DNA from: Syngnathus acus
Lineage: Eukaryota > Chordata > Actinopteri > Syngnathiformes > Syngnathidae
DNA length: 64,000 bases
Reading direction: 5' to 3'
NCBI RefSeq assembly: GCF_901709675.1
Contig: NC_051100.1
Coordinates: 6,758,001-6,822,000, forward strand
Under the pieces are notes generated by a model. It saw only the letters and a program-made list of their open reading frames with translations. It had not been told where the DNA came from and ran no database searches. This document shows, in pieces, positions 30,701-51,324 of this stretch (position 1 is its first letter; every line of letters starts with the position of its first letter). The position numbers were made by a program, and so were the translations under genes.

Positions 30701-31269
30701 TTTGTGAAGTGAGTATTCAGGGCCGTGACTGGGAGAAAGGAGGACCAGGGGCGGAGGGGTCGGTTAGTAGAGGGGAGACCCAAAGTGGGGGATGAAGTGA
30801 AAAGGAGCCAAGTGAAGAATCACAATATGAACTCCAGAGCTCATTCTTATTTCTGTAACTTTAAAAGTTAGATTTGTAAAAGTAAATCATTTTTTAGTGA
30901 GTACAGGGAAAGTACTCAAGTCCCTCTTGCCTATTTATTTATACCTGAACTGGAATGCCAGTGTGTGACACACGGCTTGACAAGCGTGGCTATTGTTCTC
31001 AATCTTCGGAGTGACATCAAGCACGCTACTACGGCAGGGTAAACGGCAAAGCGGGCAGCTGGTACTCACAGCCTCTCGGTGTTACGTGGGATATTCCTGG
31101 GCATGGTCCTGAGCCCCAGTCCGTGGCAGTCGACTGTGGTGCCGCTGCAGGTACACAGGGCAGGGCAGGCGCCCGCGCTGGCCGGCAGCAAGGCGCACAG
31201 CATCACGCCCCACGCGCACAGCTCCAGCGGGCCGAAATACATCCTTTTGCCTGGCATTGTCAACACCAT
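18723..31269 (-). CDS. slit1: Slit homolog 1, N-terminal part (partial gene, continues left of window)
   Basis: Slit1 is a secreted axon-guidance ligand for Roundabout receptors. Four coding exons are visible: 31070–31269, 22617–22688, 19971–20042 and 18723–18794. Exon 1 encodes a signal peptide followed by the LRR N-terminal cap ([17 protein letters not shown]). Exons 2–4 are each exactly 72 bases, in the same phase, with canonical GT–AG ends; they encode successive leucine-rich repeats, beginning [35 protein letters not shown] and [16 protein letters not shown]. Joined, they match the first LRR domain of vertebrate Slit1 almost residue for residue. The start at 31269 gives MVLT, resembling MALT in the human protein as recalled. 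The neighbouring arhgap19 supports slit1 over slit2/slit3. Whether this is the fish a or b copy cannot be told. The remaining LRR, EGF, laminin G and knot domains are outside the window. Confidence 0.95.
18795..19970 (-). other. slit1 intron 3
   Basis: A non-coding interval between the third and fourth slit1 exons, with GT and AG at its ends on the minus strand. No further feature was recognised. Confidence 0.85.
20043..22616 (-). other. slit1 intron 2
   Basis: A non-coding interval between the second and third slit1 exons. It includes a degenerate fish repeat-like tail (GATAAGATAAGATAATCC) near 20620–20645; otherwise nothing was recognised. Confidence 0.85.
20617..20646 (+). repeat. Degenerate interspersed-repeat tail (AGATAAGATAATCCTTTATT type)
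   Basis: A GATAA tandem followed by ATCCTTTATT resembles a sequence common in teleost interspersed repeats, probably LINE 3' tails. Flanks are too diverged to name the family from memory. Confidence 0.4.
25872..25904 (+). repeat. Fish interspersed-repeat fragment with GGAT tail
   Basis: GAGGATAAGTGGTTCGAA followed by three GGAT units. The same core plus tail occurs at 41121–41170 and, inverted, at 50892–51003, so it is a dispersed family rather than an isolated microsatellite. Confidence 0.65.
28880..28930 (-). repeat. Possible diverged copy of the same fish repeat
   Basis: TTTTCTGTACCACTTTATCC followed by a CGGTCAGGGTGATGGG stretch resembles the inverted form of the repeat at 50892–51003 (TTTTCTGAACCGCTTAGACC). 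The match is partial and lacks the ATCC tail. Confidence 0.35.
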
Positions 31270-34105
31270 CCCAGCCTGACTTATTTCTTCCTGTCCACCT
31301 CCTAAGAAGTCCCACTAAAAAAAACAAAAGTCTATATTGTCAGGCAAGATAATAAAACAGTATAATTTCCTTTGAGGAGTTCAGCAAGGCAAATTCCTTT
31401 TTTTTTTGTTTTGGTCTTGTAGTTTTCTTTTGGAGTTTGCTATCCCTCCCCAAAAAATCTCCTTGCAAACTCTTCTCCTGCCTTGGTTGTGTGGAGTGGC
31501 TGTGGTGTGCGCACGTCTTCTCCTCCTCACTCAGTCCCACTGCGCTCTGCTTGCCTAAAGAGAGAGGGAACAGGAGGAAAGAGCAGAATGAAAAAAAACT
31601 CTTTCTCTCGCTCTCTCTCCGACACACACACTCACACAACACACACACACCAGTCATCCATCACAAGAATCTACAAATAGCAGACCCCCACGACTCCACC
31701 CCTACCCCTCCTCACACAGTATACACCCCCCCCAATCAGAACCCTGCCTGAACTCCCTCTCATTCTCAAGATCCTTCTTTCATTCCCTGGATTCTATTCA
31801 CCATCCACATCTACTCCACATATCTTTATCTGTTTATTCCCACCCACTCAACTCCTTCTTTTCTCCCAGGTTGCCTCCAGGCGTACCCCCAAGAGAGCGG
31901 CACCTAACCTGCATGACACTGCATAACCCCTGCCTGAAGGGGCTGTGCAGGGGAGCTCGGGCTTTGTGTGTGTGTGTGGCTGTAATTGCGTACATGTAAC
32001 AAAGGTGAATCCAGCAGGGATGAATGGAATCAACACCACAGCCCCTCAGAGGCTAAGAAAATGACTATGTGTATCTCAAGTGTAGCCACATGTGCAAATA
32101 GTCATTTGAGAGATGATGTCACACGATAAACGAATGAGTGGTAGCTACAACCTGCTCTGTTGATGGGATTTAAGGATGTAGACTGGCATGGCATTTAAAG
32201 TGGAGGAAGTTTAAGAAAAGAAGCATATGTGGATTACACTTACTGAATATTACTTTCAAGCAAAAGACTGCCATTTACTCTCTACGCATCATTGCGACTC
32301 TTCTATCTTTATATTAATTTGCATTTCGAGGGACTCTACATGTGGATTTGGGCTTGGAACGTCTCATTACTGGGAGTTTCTGTCAGACGCGCAAAGAGAA
32401 ATGTTCACGCTGCACAGTAATGTCTGTGTGTCAAATTGCTACCAAGATGGGGAGGAGGGGGGGCATTTGGGAAGAAAATAAGAGGAAACAATTCCAAAAC
32501 AATTTTGCTTGAGGCTTGTGTGGAGCACTCTGTAGTGTACACTATCTCTGTTTCACCCAGGCAGCCAAAATGTGAGTCAAAGCATAGTTGGAGACTCTTT
32601 ACATCATTTTGCAGCCAGATCCAATTTTGGTGACTGATTATTAGACATATCAACTTGTGTATTAGTACTTTACTGGACTTGATCAGACCTGATTGCTGCC
32701 AGGCAACTTTGGAAAGAAATCTTGTCTTTCTGGCAATTGTTCAGTATTTAATAACTTAATTGACCTCCATTTAACTTATGGTAAAATGTCAATAAACAAC
32801 ACAGCTGTCTTTAGTCAGAGCTGTGCTTATGGGTCACCTCGAGACACTTTGAATCCACAGAGGGATTTTGCTACAGGGTGTATTCCTCCTAATATAAACA
32901 CGGCCCAAAGAATCTCATTCATTGGCAGATGCATGAACAAAGTTGGAGAAAAGCATATGTGCACGTGCAGGTGTACTTATGGATACTTCTGTCAGGAGAG
33001 GGACGCAATTTGTCTCAGTAAAAGTGTCGGCACGGTGTACATCTTCCGTAATTAAAGAGGGGACAGAGGGGTGTTTAGTGGTATGCGTGTGTGTTGGAGG
33101 GGCGTCATTCCATTTTAGGAATGCTTACAAAAAAAACCACTACAGGAATTATTCTGGTACTCTCAAGGTTGTGGGGGGGACATGCAAGTAATTTATAATT
33201 AGACTAGAAAAGGGAGAAGATACAAAACAGAAGGCCTTATTTAACCTGCAGGAGCAATACAGTAGATAAAAAAGATAACGGAATATTATTGCATATGTAC
33301 AAAACAAATATCCACATTTCATTTATTTGTGAATAGATAAAATAAAGAAATAAGTGTCACCTTTTTAAAGTCGGAAACATATTTAAAAGTTAAATGCAAC
33401 TTAGTTTCAGTTATTCATGACAAAACTATGCCAAAACGATGCAATAGCATCAACTCACTATTTACATTGTGGCTGTCCACAGGGTTGCGTTCACACAAAT
33501 CGAGAAGACACACACTTGACATTGACATATTGTTTTCATATCAGTTGTTTTGACTCATTTAAACACTGATTTTGATATATGGTTGACTAAATCACATACA
33601 AAACCAATACAGTCATGTTCCCATTATGGACACGTCTTTACAGTGCATGAGAAAATTATGCCATTTTCACCAGTATTTACAACATGTACTTACAATACCA
33701 AACATGCATTGATGGATACCATAATGACATGCCTACTGCATCCACCCACACACCTTCAAATAATTTATTGCAAACTGCAAAGACTTTGGTCAAAGTTAAA
33801 GGTCACGCTATTTTGCATCCCTGTCATTATTTCTATTTGTTGCTCATGTTTTTGTAGGCTGGGATTTCTTTATTTTTTATTTGCTGCTGTATTAAGTCAT
33901 CACCGTCTCCTCATCAATCTTATTGACTGCAGTGGATACACTGACTCACTAAAATATATTCTATGGATGCTCCCTAAAATAGGAAATTATATAGAGCTTG
34001 CACAGAAAAGATGGTTGTATTTATCTAAATGTGTATATTTTTTTAGGATGGATGTTAGGATTAATTTTGTTCTAAATTCAATACAATACATTACAGCAAG
34101 CTATT
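31270..34105. other. Intergenic: slit1 5' flank to arhgap19 3' end
   Basis: The first few hundred bases upstream of the slit1 start are CT/CA-rich (dense CTCTCT and CACACA around 31600–31655) and probably include the 5' UTR and promoter; no TATA box or start site could be fixed. The remainder is AT-rich. A 188-codon open frame on the plus strand at 33550–34116 has no recognised similarity. Confidence 0.6.
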
Positions 34106-35285
34106 CAAATGACTGAAGGCTATTTATTTAAAACTAAACAGTGCTACCTGGTGGCCATAGTAAGAAACGCAGGCGATTGCTTAAGATGAAAAGAACAAAG
34201 AAACAAAATACGTTTTAAGTCTTTTAATAAGTTCTTTGTTGGATTGATTTCACAGTAGCATTAACACCACCAGTCAACACAGTCCATTTAGTTGACTTTG
34301 CCACATCATGTTTGTATCGTAACAGCTTGGCAGAGTGGCCATGGAACTGGATGAAATCACAACTGAGAGAAGAACTTAAAACAAGTAACAGTGGCTCAAG
34401 ACCCTCACAGAAAGAACCTCACTAACAACTTCGGCAAACTGCTTCATTTGCCCTCAGCCAGAAATACAAAAACGGGTCAAACGTTTTTCACAGCTTATTC
34501 AGTATGCATGCGAATGATAACTATGCACAGCTACAAAGAAAGCAGAACTGACTAAATTTACTCAAAAGAGCACAAACACATTTGAGGGACAGCAGTAAAC
34601 TCCAGAAAATGTAAAAAAAAAAAACATACCACAGCAAAAAAATTCCCAAATTCCCAGACAGACATAAATGTATAGAAACTGACCTTTGGACCTCATCTCA
34701 AGTTTGCATTGCTGAAAAACACTCTACTTAAGTTAAGTTTTATCAAGTTTGGGAGCCGTAAAAAAAGTGAATTGCACAAAAAAAATTGTGTTAAATAGAA
34801 ATTGCAAAGTAAAAAATTTGATTTTAAGGCACAACTATGAGCTTCTAAACTCAACATTTCTGTGAAATGGTCCCTGTCAATGAATAAAAAATAAATTTTG
34901 TAACAAAAACAAACAATAATAATAATAAAACATCAGTGGCCATTCATTCACTTATTTTTTTTAACCATTTGCAAAAGGACAGACTCAAATAGAGCATAGC
35001 ACCCTCACTGCTGAGATCAACAAACCCAGTCTCTGACAAATACACACAAATAAAATCTGACAGCCTCCTCTTTGACACATAATAAACCTTCAAATCAAAA
35101 AAGGTACCAAACAGCTAGATTGGAAGTTTCCTCACTTGTAGTACAACCTAAAGGAAATTCAAGAGTGAAAGGGTAAACATGATTTGAAAGCTACAATGTA
35201 TTTTTTTCTTTTTTAGATAACAAAAATCATTGGTGGTATATAAGAGCTAACAATAACAACACACATAGTGGAGACAAAGACTCAC
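34106..35285 (-). other. arhgap19: arhgap19 3' end: probable 3' UTR, possibly with an unseen terminal exon
   Basis: AT-rich sequence downstream of the last secure arhgap19 exon, with an AATAAA signal on the minus strand at 34123–34128. If the exon ending at 35286 reads through its donor, a stop follows at 35247–35249 and all the rest is 3' UTR. If the donor (GTGAGT) is used, a short terminal coding exon should lie here, but I could not identify it. Confidence 0.55.
34123..34128 (-). terminator. Poly(A) signal, probably of arhgap19
   Basis: TTTATT on the plus strand is AATAAA on the minus strand, about 1.1 kb after the last visible arhgap19 exon and before a gene-free stretch. The assignment is positional only. 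Confidence 0.5.
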
Positions 35286-38200
35286 CCCTCCACTGTCGGT
35301 GTCATCAGAGCAGGTGGCTGTTGGCCTCTGCACTTTGCCATTTTCCCTGCCTATTGATACTTGGCTTCCCAATACTTTCTTCTGTTTTGACAAACAAAAC
35401 CATTTGATTTACTAGAATTATTACTTAAAATAGTAATTACCATGAGAAACTAATGTTTCCTCCAAATAATTGCTCAAATTAGAAAACAACCTCAATATAC
35501 GTATATATACACACACATACCAGAACTTAACATCAACAAACCTTAATTATTCCACCCAAAGAGCGAGATCGCCAGTGCTTCCTGCTGAATGGCGAGCGGG
35601 GATCCGCTGAGGGCGTGGTCACCAATGGCTGCTTTTCAAACTAAACACACACAAACATGACGCGTTAGCCTGCTCAGTTGCAAGATGTGTCTCATCTCAT
35701 TTCGTCAATATCTCCTTGATACACTGACCTGCCTGATGAGTTTCTTCTTCTTGGCAGAGTTGGGCATGTTGTTGACTTGCTGGTAAAGTTCCTGCAAAGC
35801 TGATTCAGTGTATGTCCCAGTATCTGTGGACTTTGTCGAGCTGGTGCCACTGATCTTTCTCGGGGAAGGAGAAACAATAAACGTAGACTGGGGCACAGCC
35901 GGCGGCTCTTTGGTCCCTGAGACAAGCGTCAGGTCATCCTAGAATAAGCAGGTACATTTCACTCAAGATTTCAATGTCAAAGTCATACCAATCAAAGCTG
36001 AGCTTAACTATACAATGAAACCCAAAAATCATAACTAGATGGAACACATGCAGAAAATAAACACAATGGTTAATCGAGGAAAGATTTTAACACAACTCAA
36101 AAATACAGGAAAAAAAATGCTTACCTTTGATTGAAGAGGTTTAAATCTGGTGAAGTACATATGCGCGTATTCTTTGATATATGGAGGGGCCTTCAATAAA
36201 AGTACAGTAAATGTAAATAGAATGTTGAGAACTGTTAGGATTCAAATTGACACAATCACACGGACACTAAATGGTAGTAACTACACATTCATTTTAATAT
36301 TCGGATTCTTTATGAATTCCCTGTTTTGACATTCCCCATTGTAATTTTTTTCACATTCCCTCGTAATACTCAAGTTTACAGGACTGATATTCCATTCTAA
36401 ACAGGACCGTTTTCTGTGCTAGTTTACCTTGAAAAGCTTTTGAGAGTGCCTGATGAGAAATGCGATGCGATTGTTTAGCTTCTCGATGTTTTCCTGAAGT
36501 TCACTTGCCATCACCTGCAAAACAAGACATAGGGAAAGATTACAAGAAATGAACGAAATAATGGGTTTCATGGAATGTAAAAGGAAACTAAATGATCCGT
36601 ACATTTTTGGGCCAGATAATTTGTGGTGCAAACATGGTTGCTAGATTGATAGCAGACATCTTGTTGACGTGCTGGTTGCGTGCGGTGTGATAGAGGAGGT
36701 CCAACAGGAGCTTCAACAGACTGCGGTTGACTTGTGGCAGCAGCATGAAAAGCAACTGATAGGCTTCCACCTGCCGCTCCTTGTCTGGAGTCTTACTTTT
36801 ATCTCCTTTCTCATCAAAAAGAGTTAGCTCTGTGGACGTTAGAAACCAAGGTATATCATATAGAAAGTCAAGAAACATAATATTTGGTTTTGAGACATGA
36901 AATGATAGCCACCTCCGATTTTAAGGTGGACATGGTAATGTCTGTGCATTAGCAGGGGCTCAGGCAACTCTCCCAGGTAGGCTTTGAGCAGCGAGGCGGC
37001 ATCATTGGGGTGGAAGTCTCCCGTCTCGAGATCTATTTCTGCCCCGGCATTCAGCATCTCCCTCAGTGCGGCCTGTCGGAGGCTGTGGCCCGGCACGCGG
37101 AACAGCCCCTTCATGTGAAGATCTAGGAGAAAGCCCCAAAGGCAAAAACATGATGTCAGCAGGTGGACACAGTGAGAGACGGAGTGAATGAAACGTGAAA
37201 TGAGAGCACGCGTGCTGAGGCAAAGTGCTTCATAATGAATTATTGACGGCAGCATTGGGGCCCAGTGTCCACTTTTGTGCAAATACGTCATCGGCTTTCC
37301 AAAAATAAATCAAGAAGACGTCATGCTAACTCAAGGCTAGCAGGCAGCAGTGGGGTTGTCACAAAATTCAAAAGGCAGAGGATGACTGAGCAGTAAACAG
37401 AGGTAATGGTAATGCAGCGTTATATAACCCCCGCCAACACATTCAGAGTGTTCTTGACATTTTCTCTATAACTAACAGATGAGATTTATTTCTAAGTGCT
37501 ATATACTGAGCAGTGCTTGCCAACCTTTACTGAGCCAAGACATACATATAAAATTGACAGCATCACTAAAAAACGTGCAAGTGAAATAACACTCACTTTT
37601 GCTCAGGTACTCAATCAGTTGATAGATCTGCGCTATCCCTTCTTCAGTCAAGGGCGCCCCGAAAATTGCATCTTTCTCTGGGGGGTAGAAAAACATTCCA
37701 GTAAATGCGGTTGCTGTCCCACCAAAAAAATAGAGGTGATCTGGATTGTATCTGCAGATAGTCAAAATCAAGTGACTTGAGCCAGTACTAAAATATGCAG
37801 TAATCAGGACATTCCATACATGTTAGTGCTGTGCAATGAACAGATTCCCACTCATCTTTATTTTTTTGGGGAGGGGTTCGCCATGTTCGGGGGTACTTTT
37901 GCATCCCAAATTCAACACTCAGCTCTTATGCAGTAGGAGACTAACAATAAGAGTGTAATTTAAATAAAGTCAAATTAGCATATGGATTGAGAATTAAAAA
38001 AAAAAAAAAAAAAAAAACCTTTTCGTTTCAGGAAGTTTAACGAGCGGAGGAAGCCAGTAGAGGAAGGCACCCTGGGCTCAGAGTCACCAGTGAGCTGTGC
38101 AAACTCATCTCCAGGGAGGTCGATGAGTCGTGTGACATGTGACAAGACCAGATCTGTAAAGATCTGCGGATGTTCATGTTTCAGCCTCTCGACAAAGAAG

Positions 38201-38556
38201 TCCGGGTCGAAGATGACGGGCTGGCACATGTTTGATGTTTCCATGCTTGTAAATACACCGCATCTTGTCCCCATGCGTGGAGGGAAAAACAGGTTCAAGT
38301 GAAATTGCTCCAAATTTGTCCAAACGGACCGTCAGCAGTAAACCAGCATTATAAAATAAGAAGGCTACATAGCATTGTTAGCTCACGACACAGAATATCA
38401 AGACTTCAAAACGATCAGACACAACGTAAAGGTACCCGCATTCAAACACAGTAAAATACGTTAAACTACACATTTTTTCTTTCTAAAGTAACATCCCTTT
38501 TTGAGTACGTACCTCTTCATCTTCTGAGTATTTTGAATACTGTCTTCAGCCGCCAT
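35286..38556 (-). CDS. arhgap19: Rho GTPase-activating protein 19
   Basis: Predicted to stimulate GTP hydrolysis by Rho GTPases. Human ARHGAP19 acts on RhoA in mitosis and cytokinesis. Ten exons in consistent phase: 38513–38556, 38019–38245, 37597–37677, 36913–37122, 36603–36829, 36428–36514, 36125–36190, 35729–35938, 35542–35640, 35286–35381. The product begins MAAEDSIQNTQKMKR. The RhoGAP domain spans about residues 95–290: IFGAPLTEEGIAQIYQLIEY, then GLFRVPG with the arginine finger at about residue 126, then LGELPEPL and NKMSAINLATMFAPQIIWPK. A basic, serine-rich tail follows. The visible frame gives about 449 residues against 494 in human, so the C-terminus is incomplete: either a terminal exon is missed or the last exon reads through to a stop at 35247. 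The exon 2 donor runs straight into a T tract, and exon 10 has a tandem NAGNAG acceptor. Confidence 0.93.
37996..38017 (+). repeat. Poly-A tract abutting the arhgap19 exon 2 donor
   Basis: Twenty-two A on the plus strand, so the minus-strand intron begins GT and continues as a T tract. See the findings. Confidence 0.9.
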
Positions 38557-38560
38557 CTTC
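38549..38560 (-). promoter_or_regulatory. TISU / YY1 element over the arhgap19 start codon
   Basis: The minus strand reads GAAGATGGCGGC, an exact match to the TISU consensus SAASATGGCGGC (translation initiator of short 5' UTR), which contains the YY1 core AAGATGGCGGC. The ATG of the element is the arhgap19 start codon. In known TISU genes this predicts a very short 5' UTR and transcription start just upstream. Confidence 0.8.
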
Positions 38561-38660
38561 AATTTGAATCTTCCGCTGTTTCGTATTTAGTTCTGCCTTT
38601 TGATTTCTGATTGGCCACAATGTTATGACGTCAGACAACGTGGCCGCTGATTGGATAGAT
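38557..38660 (-). promoter_or_regulatory. Proximal promoter of arhgap19 with CRE and two CCAAT boxes
   Basis: On the gene's sense strand there are two CCAAT motifs (ATTGG on plus at 38610–38614 and 38650–38654), a perfect palindromic CRE (TGACGTCA, 38626–38633) between them, and TTCAAA (38563–38568) near the start codon, resembling a CHR element. CCAAT pairs with a CHR are typical of G2/M-expressed promoters. Cell-cycle control is an inference from motif layout. Confidence 0.6.
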
Positions 38661-39015
38661 GCGAAATATGTCAACGTTTGTATTTTAGGTTTTGCATTTT
38701 GTATAATTTTCATCCTTATCAGGATGCACTTTTATTTTAACTGAAAGCACAATGTAATAGAATACTATGTCTTCTGAGGAATGACAGAAGAAAAAAGGTC
38801 AGAAAAAACATTTGGCAAGACTTCATTGAAAATAACTGCAGGTTCTGAGAAAAACATTTATTCATATTTGCCTGTATATATACAACATAATCTACACGTC
38901 CGATTGTGTTTACGATAAATACAAAAACATTTGTCAATTCACATGGCAACCTTTCAAAATCAAACTACAAAAGAAATTTAAGCAACACCTTGATAAAAAA
39001 AAGAAAAAATTAAAA
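38661..39015 (-). other. abcc2: abcc2 3' UTR
   Basis: Sequence between the abcc2 stop codon and the arhgap19 promoter. Two AATAAA signals are visible on the minus strand, at 38857–38862 and 38731–38736. Either would end the abcc2 transcript within about 300 bases of its stop, right next to the arhgap19 promoter. Confidence 0.65.
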
Positions 39016-48893
<9,878 letters not shown>

Positions 48894-51324
48894 GGTCCTC
48901 ACGGATGCCCTCCGGCGAACTTTAGAAGCCCAGTCAACTTTTGATGCCTGGCTCCTCCGGTGTTCTCTCAAGAGCTCCTCACTCTCCTCCGCCCACAAGA
49001 TGACAATTGCAGGATGTGACGCCGAGGTGGACTTTGAGCCATAAGTCTTTTAATACTGAAGGCAAAACTTGTGCACATGAGAAAAACACATTCACGAGAA
49101 GAATGACTCCGTCGGTTGATTATCCTCCCAATGGTCCTCAAACATATGCACGAGCAACCCTCTTGCTGGGTCGGATGACAAAACTAACAAAACTCCAGTC
49201 ACTGAGAGAATCCGACTCGCTCCAACCAGTCCACAGACACTGCTCCCCTTACCACTGTGTCTAAAGTTCAACTGATCACAGAGACAACAGCATGAAAAAA
49301 GCAAGATAGAGCAAATGAGAAAGAGAGAGAGAGTGAGCGAGAGAGAGGGATGTGTCCCTGCGTGCTAGAGTTGAAAATGGAATGTTTTTCAAGGAAAGGG
49401 TGGGGAATGAACTCATTAAAGCCCCCCTTTTTCCTGTTGTCTTTCTCACCTCTCTGCACGACAAAAAGTATTTTAGGAAGTGTCGTCACATCAGATTAAA
49501 CTCAAGAAGACATGCAATCAAACTCACTTAAGAAAATGAGAAAGAGACTGTTTGGCCCAACCATTGATTTTCTGTTTTCAAATTTCATGTTGGCAAAGAT
49601 TATTTTCTTTTTGTTTCGTTTGAGCGAAGCAAAAAGCTGTGGTAGTATACACATGCTTCTCTTTGGTCGCCATTTTCTTCCATATGTTTTCTTGTAAGTT
49701 AATGTAAGACAGATGCCTTTTGGAGAGCACAATAAATCCTCAGCACTATATGACACACACGTGAGAGTCATCGTAAAATGTGAATGCAGATACAGGGGGG
49801 TGACTGTGCAGAAATCAGGATGGACCCGAGGTTAATGATTATGTATTTGGTAACGTCACATGGCCCACCACTCGGCTGACTCATGATGCATGTGCAGCCT
49901 CAATGAAAACATGATGTAAAACTCAAAGTACAGTCATATAACAGAAAAAAGTTCTATAAATTCTAGCTATCAGGGGCTGATTGGCTATGTATGTCACCGT
50001 CATTGGCTGCAAACATGAAAAGGATCTATGCTGAGATATTAAGACGCAAAGCAGATACTCAGACACTATAGTCAAACCTTAATTTGATCAAAATGGCTTC
50101 AAAACAGACCTATAAATGACTTTTTAAAATGGTGATGAATTGAAATTATTTGTACTAAGTTAAATAATCTTAAAAGTATTACATTTTTGTAAACATCGGG
50201 TAATGTTGGAGCATTTAGCTAATGAAGTCCTGAAAAACATTCTGGGCCTAATTCGAATATAATAAGAAACTTTACTTACAGTAATCCTACAGTATATCTT
50301 CTGCTCTGCTCTGAGTCATTTCATCTGAACCAATCCATAACATCGGTGCAGAAAACAAGTCCATAACTCTCATTAGACTGTCGTGCTCAGTATAATATAC
50401 AAAGTTCACTGCTTTGCACTTCTGTCAACTTTTCAAATGAATTGCCTTTGCCATAAAAGCTGAGGATCTCGTTTCCAAGGCCTTGGGCTTTACTGACAAG
50501 GTGCCCTTAAGCAAAATACTGTTTGCTTCTTTCCTCTGTATCTCATCTTGCATGCGGTTGTGTGATTTGGTTGTGTGCGCAACACAAAAATAGTAAAGTT
50601 TAACTCTAACTTATATTATACAAAACTCTATATGAAAATGTGTATGACTCTAAGTTATTATACTACTCAAAAATAGATATGAATGAATATAATGAACAAA
50701 AAAATGATGGGCCAATACCAATAACACAAAGAGGTATTAGACAGAACCCCCCAACACTAACCCAAAATAAAATAGATAATACAGATACAGAGCATTGGCA
50801 ACTTTAATTGAAATCTGAAAAAAACTATACAGTCCCGTGACTTTAGGCATGAGAAACACAATTGGAAGATCCGTTTCTGTTAAACTTCCAACATCCATCC
50901 ATCCATTTTCTGAACCGCTTAGACCCCACGGGGGTCGCGGGTGTGCTGGAGCCTATGCCAGCCGTCAACGGGCAGGAGGCGGGGGACACCCTGAACCGGT
51001 TGCCAGTTATTGAATATTCTAATCAATGTTGTATGCCATGCGAATGGAGAATGAATAAATTTTGAATTTGGACATGCAACATTTTGACAAAATATGTAAT
51101 AATAAAAATACATTATTTTCCCACTTCAAACTTGTCTTACAGTTGTCTGGCACTTTGTTACAATTTCAGCAAAAAGTGACATTCAACAAATGAAAATACA
51201 CTATGATTTCATTTTCAATTCTTAATATATTTAGAGAATATGAATTTACATTGGACATGAAAAGCTGAAGAAATAACTTCGGAGGTATTGATTTAGTTTT
51301 CAGTCATGACTGTCCAGTTTTGAT
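48894..51324. other. Intergenic: abcc2 5' flank and cutc 3' flank
   Basis: The part next to 48,894 should hold the abcc2 5' UTR and promoter, which must be fired leftward. No TATA box or confident nuclear-receptor repeat was assigned. The rest is AT-rich and includes a repeat copy at 50892–51003 within the expected cutc 3' UTR or flank. No canonical AATAAA on the minus strand was found close to the cutc stop. Confidence 0.6.
50892..51003 (-). repeat. Fish interspersed repeat, 3'-end fragment with ATCC tail
   Basis: CATCCATCCATTTTCTGAAC, then a GACCCCACGGGGGTCGCGG stretch, then GTGCTGGAGCCTATGCCAGC and GGCGGGGGACACCCTG. This whole string, in this order, is a very common dispersed sequence of teleost genomes, most likely a LINE 3' end. 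The family name cannot be given with certainty from memory. Confidence 0.8.

Larger units (their letters stand above)
22689..31069 (-). other. slit1 intron 1
   Basis: This 8.4 kb intron separates the signal-peptide/LRR-cap exon from the first LRR exon. It contains repeat-derived GGAT-tailed sequence at 25872–25904 and a possible related fragment at 28880–28930. No nested gene, tRNA or miRNA hairpin was recognised. Conserved enhancers are likely in such an intron but cannot be shown without comparison. Confidence 0.8.

Noticed and set aside
31070-31327. Overlapping frames on both strands over slit1 exon 1 (GC-rich)
   Set aside because: They are shadows of the signal-peptide/LRR-cap exon. Only the frame giving [16 protein letters not shown] matches a protein family.
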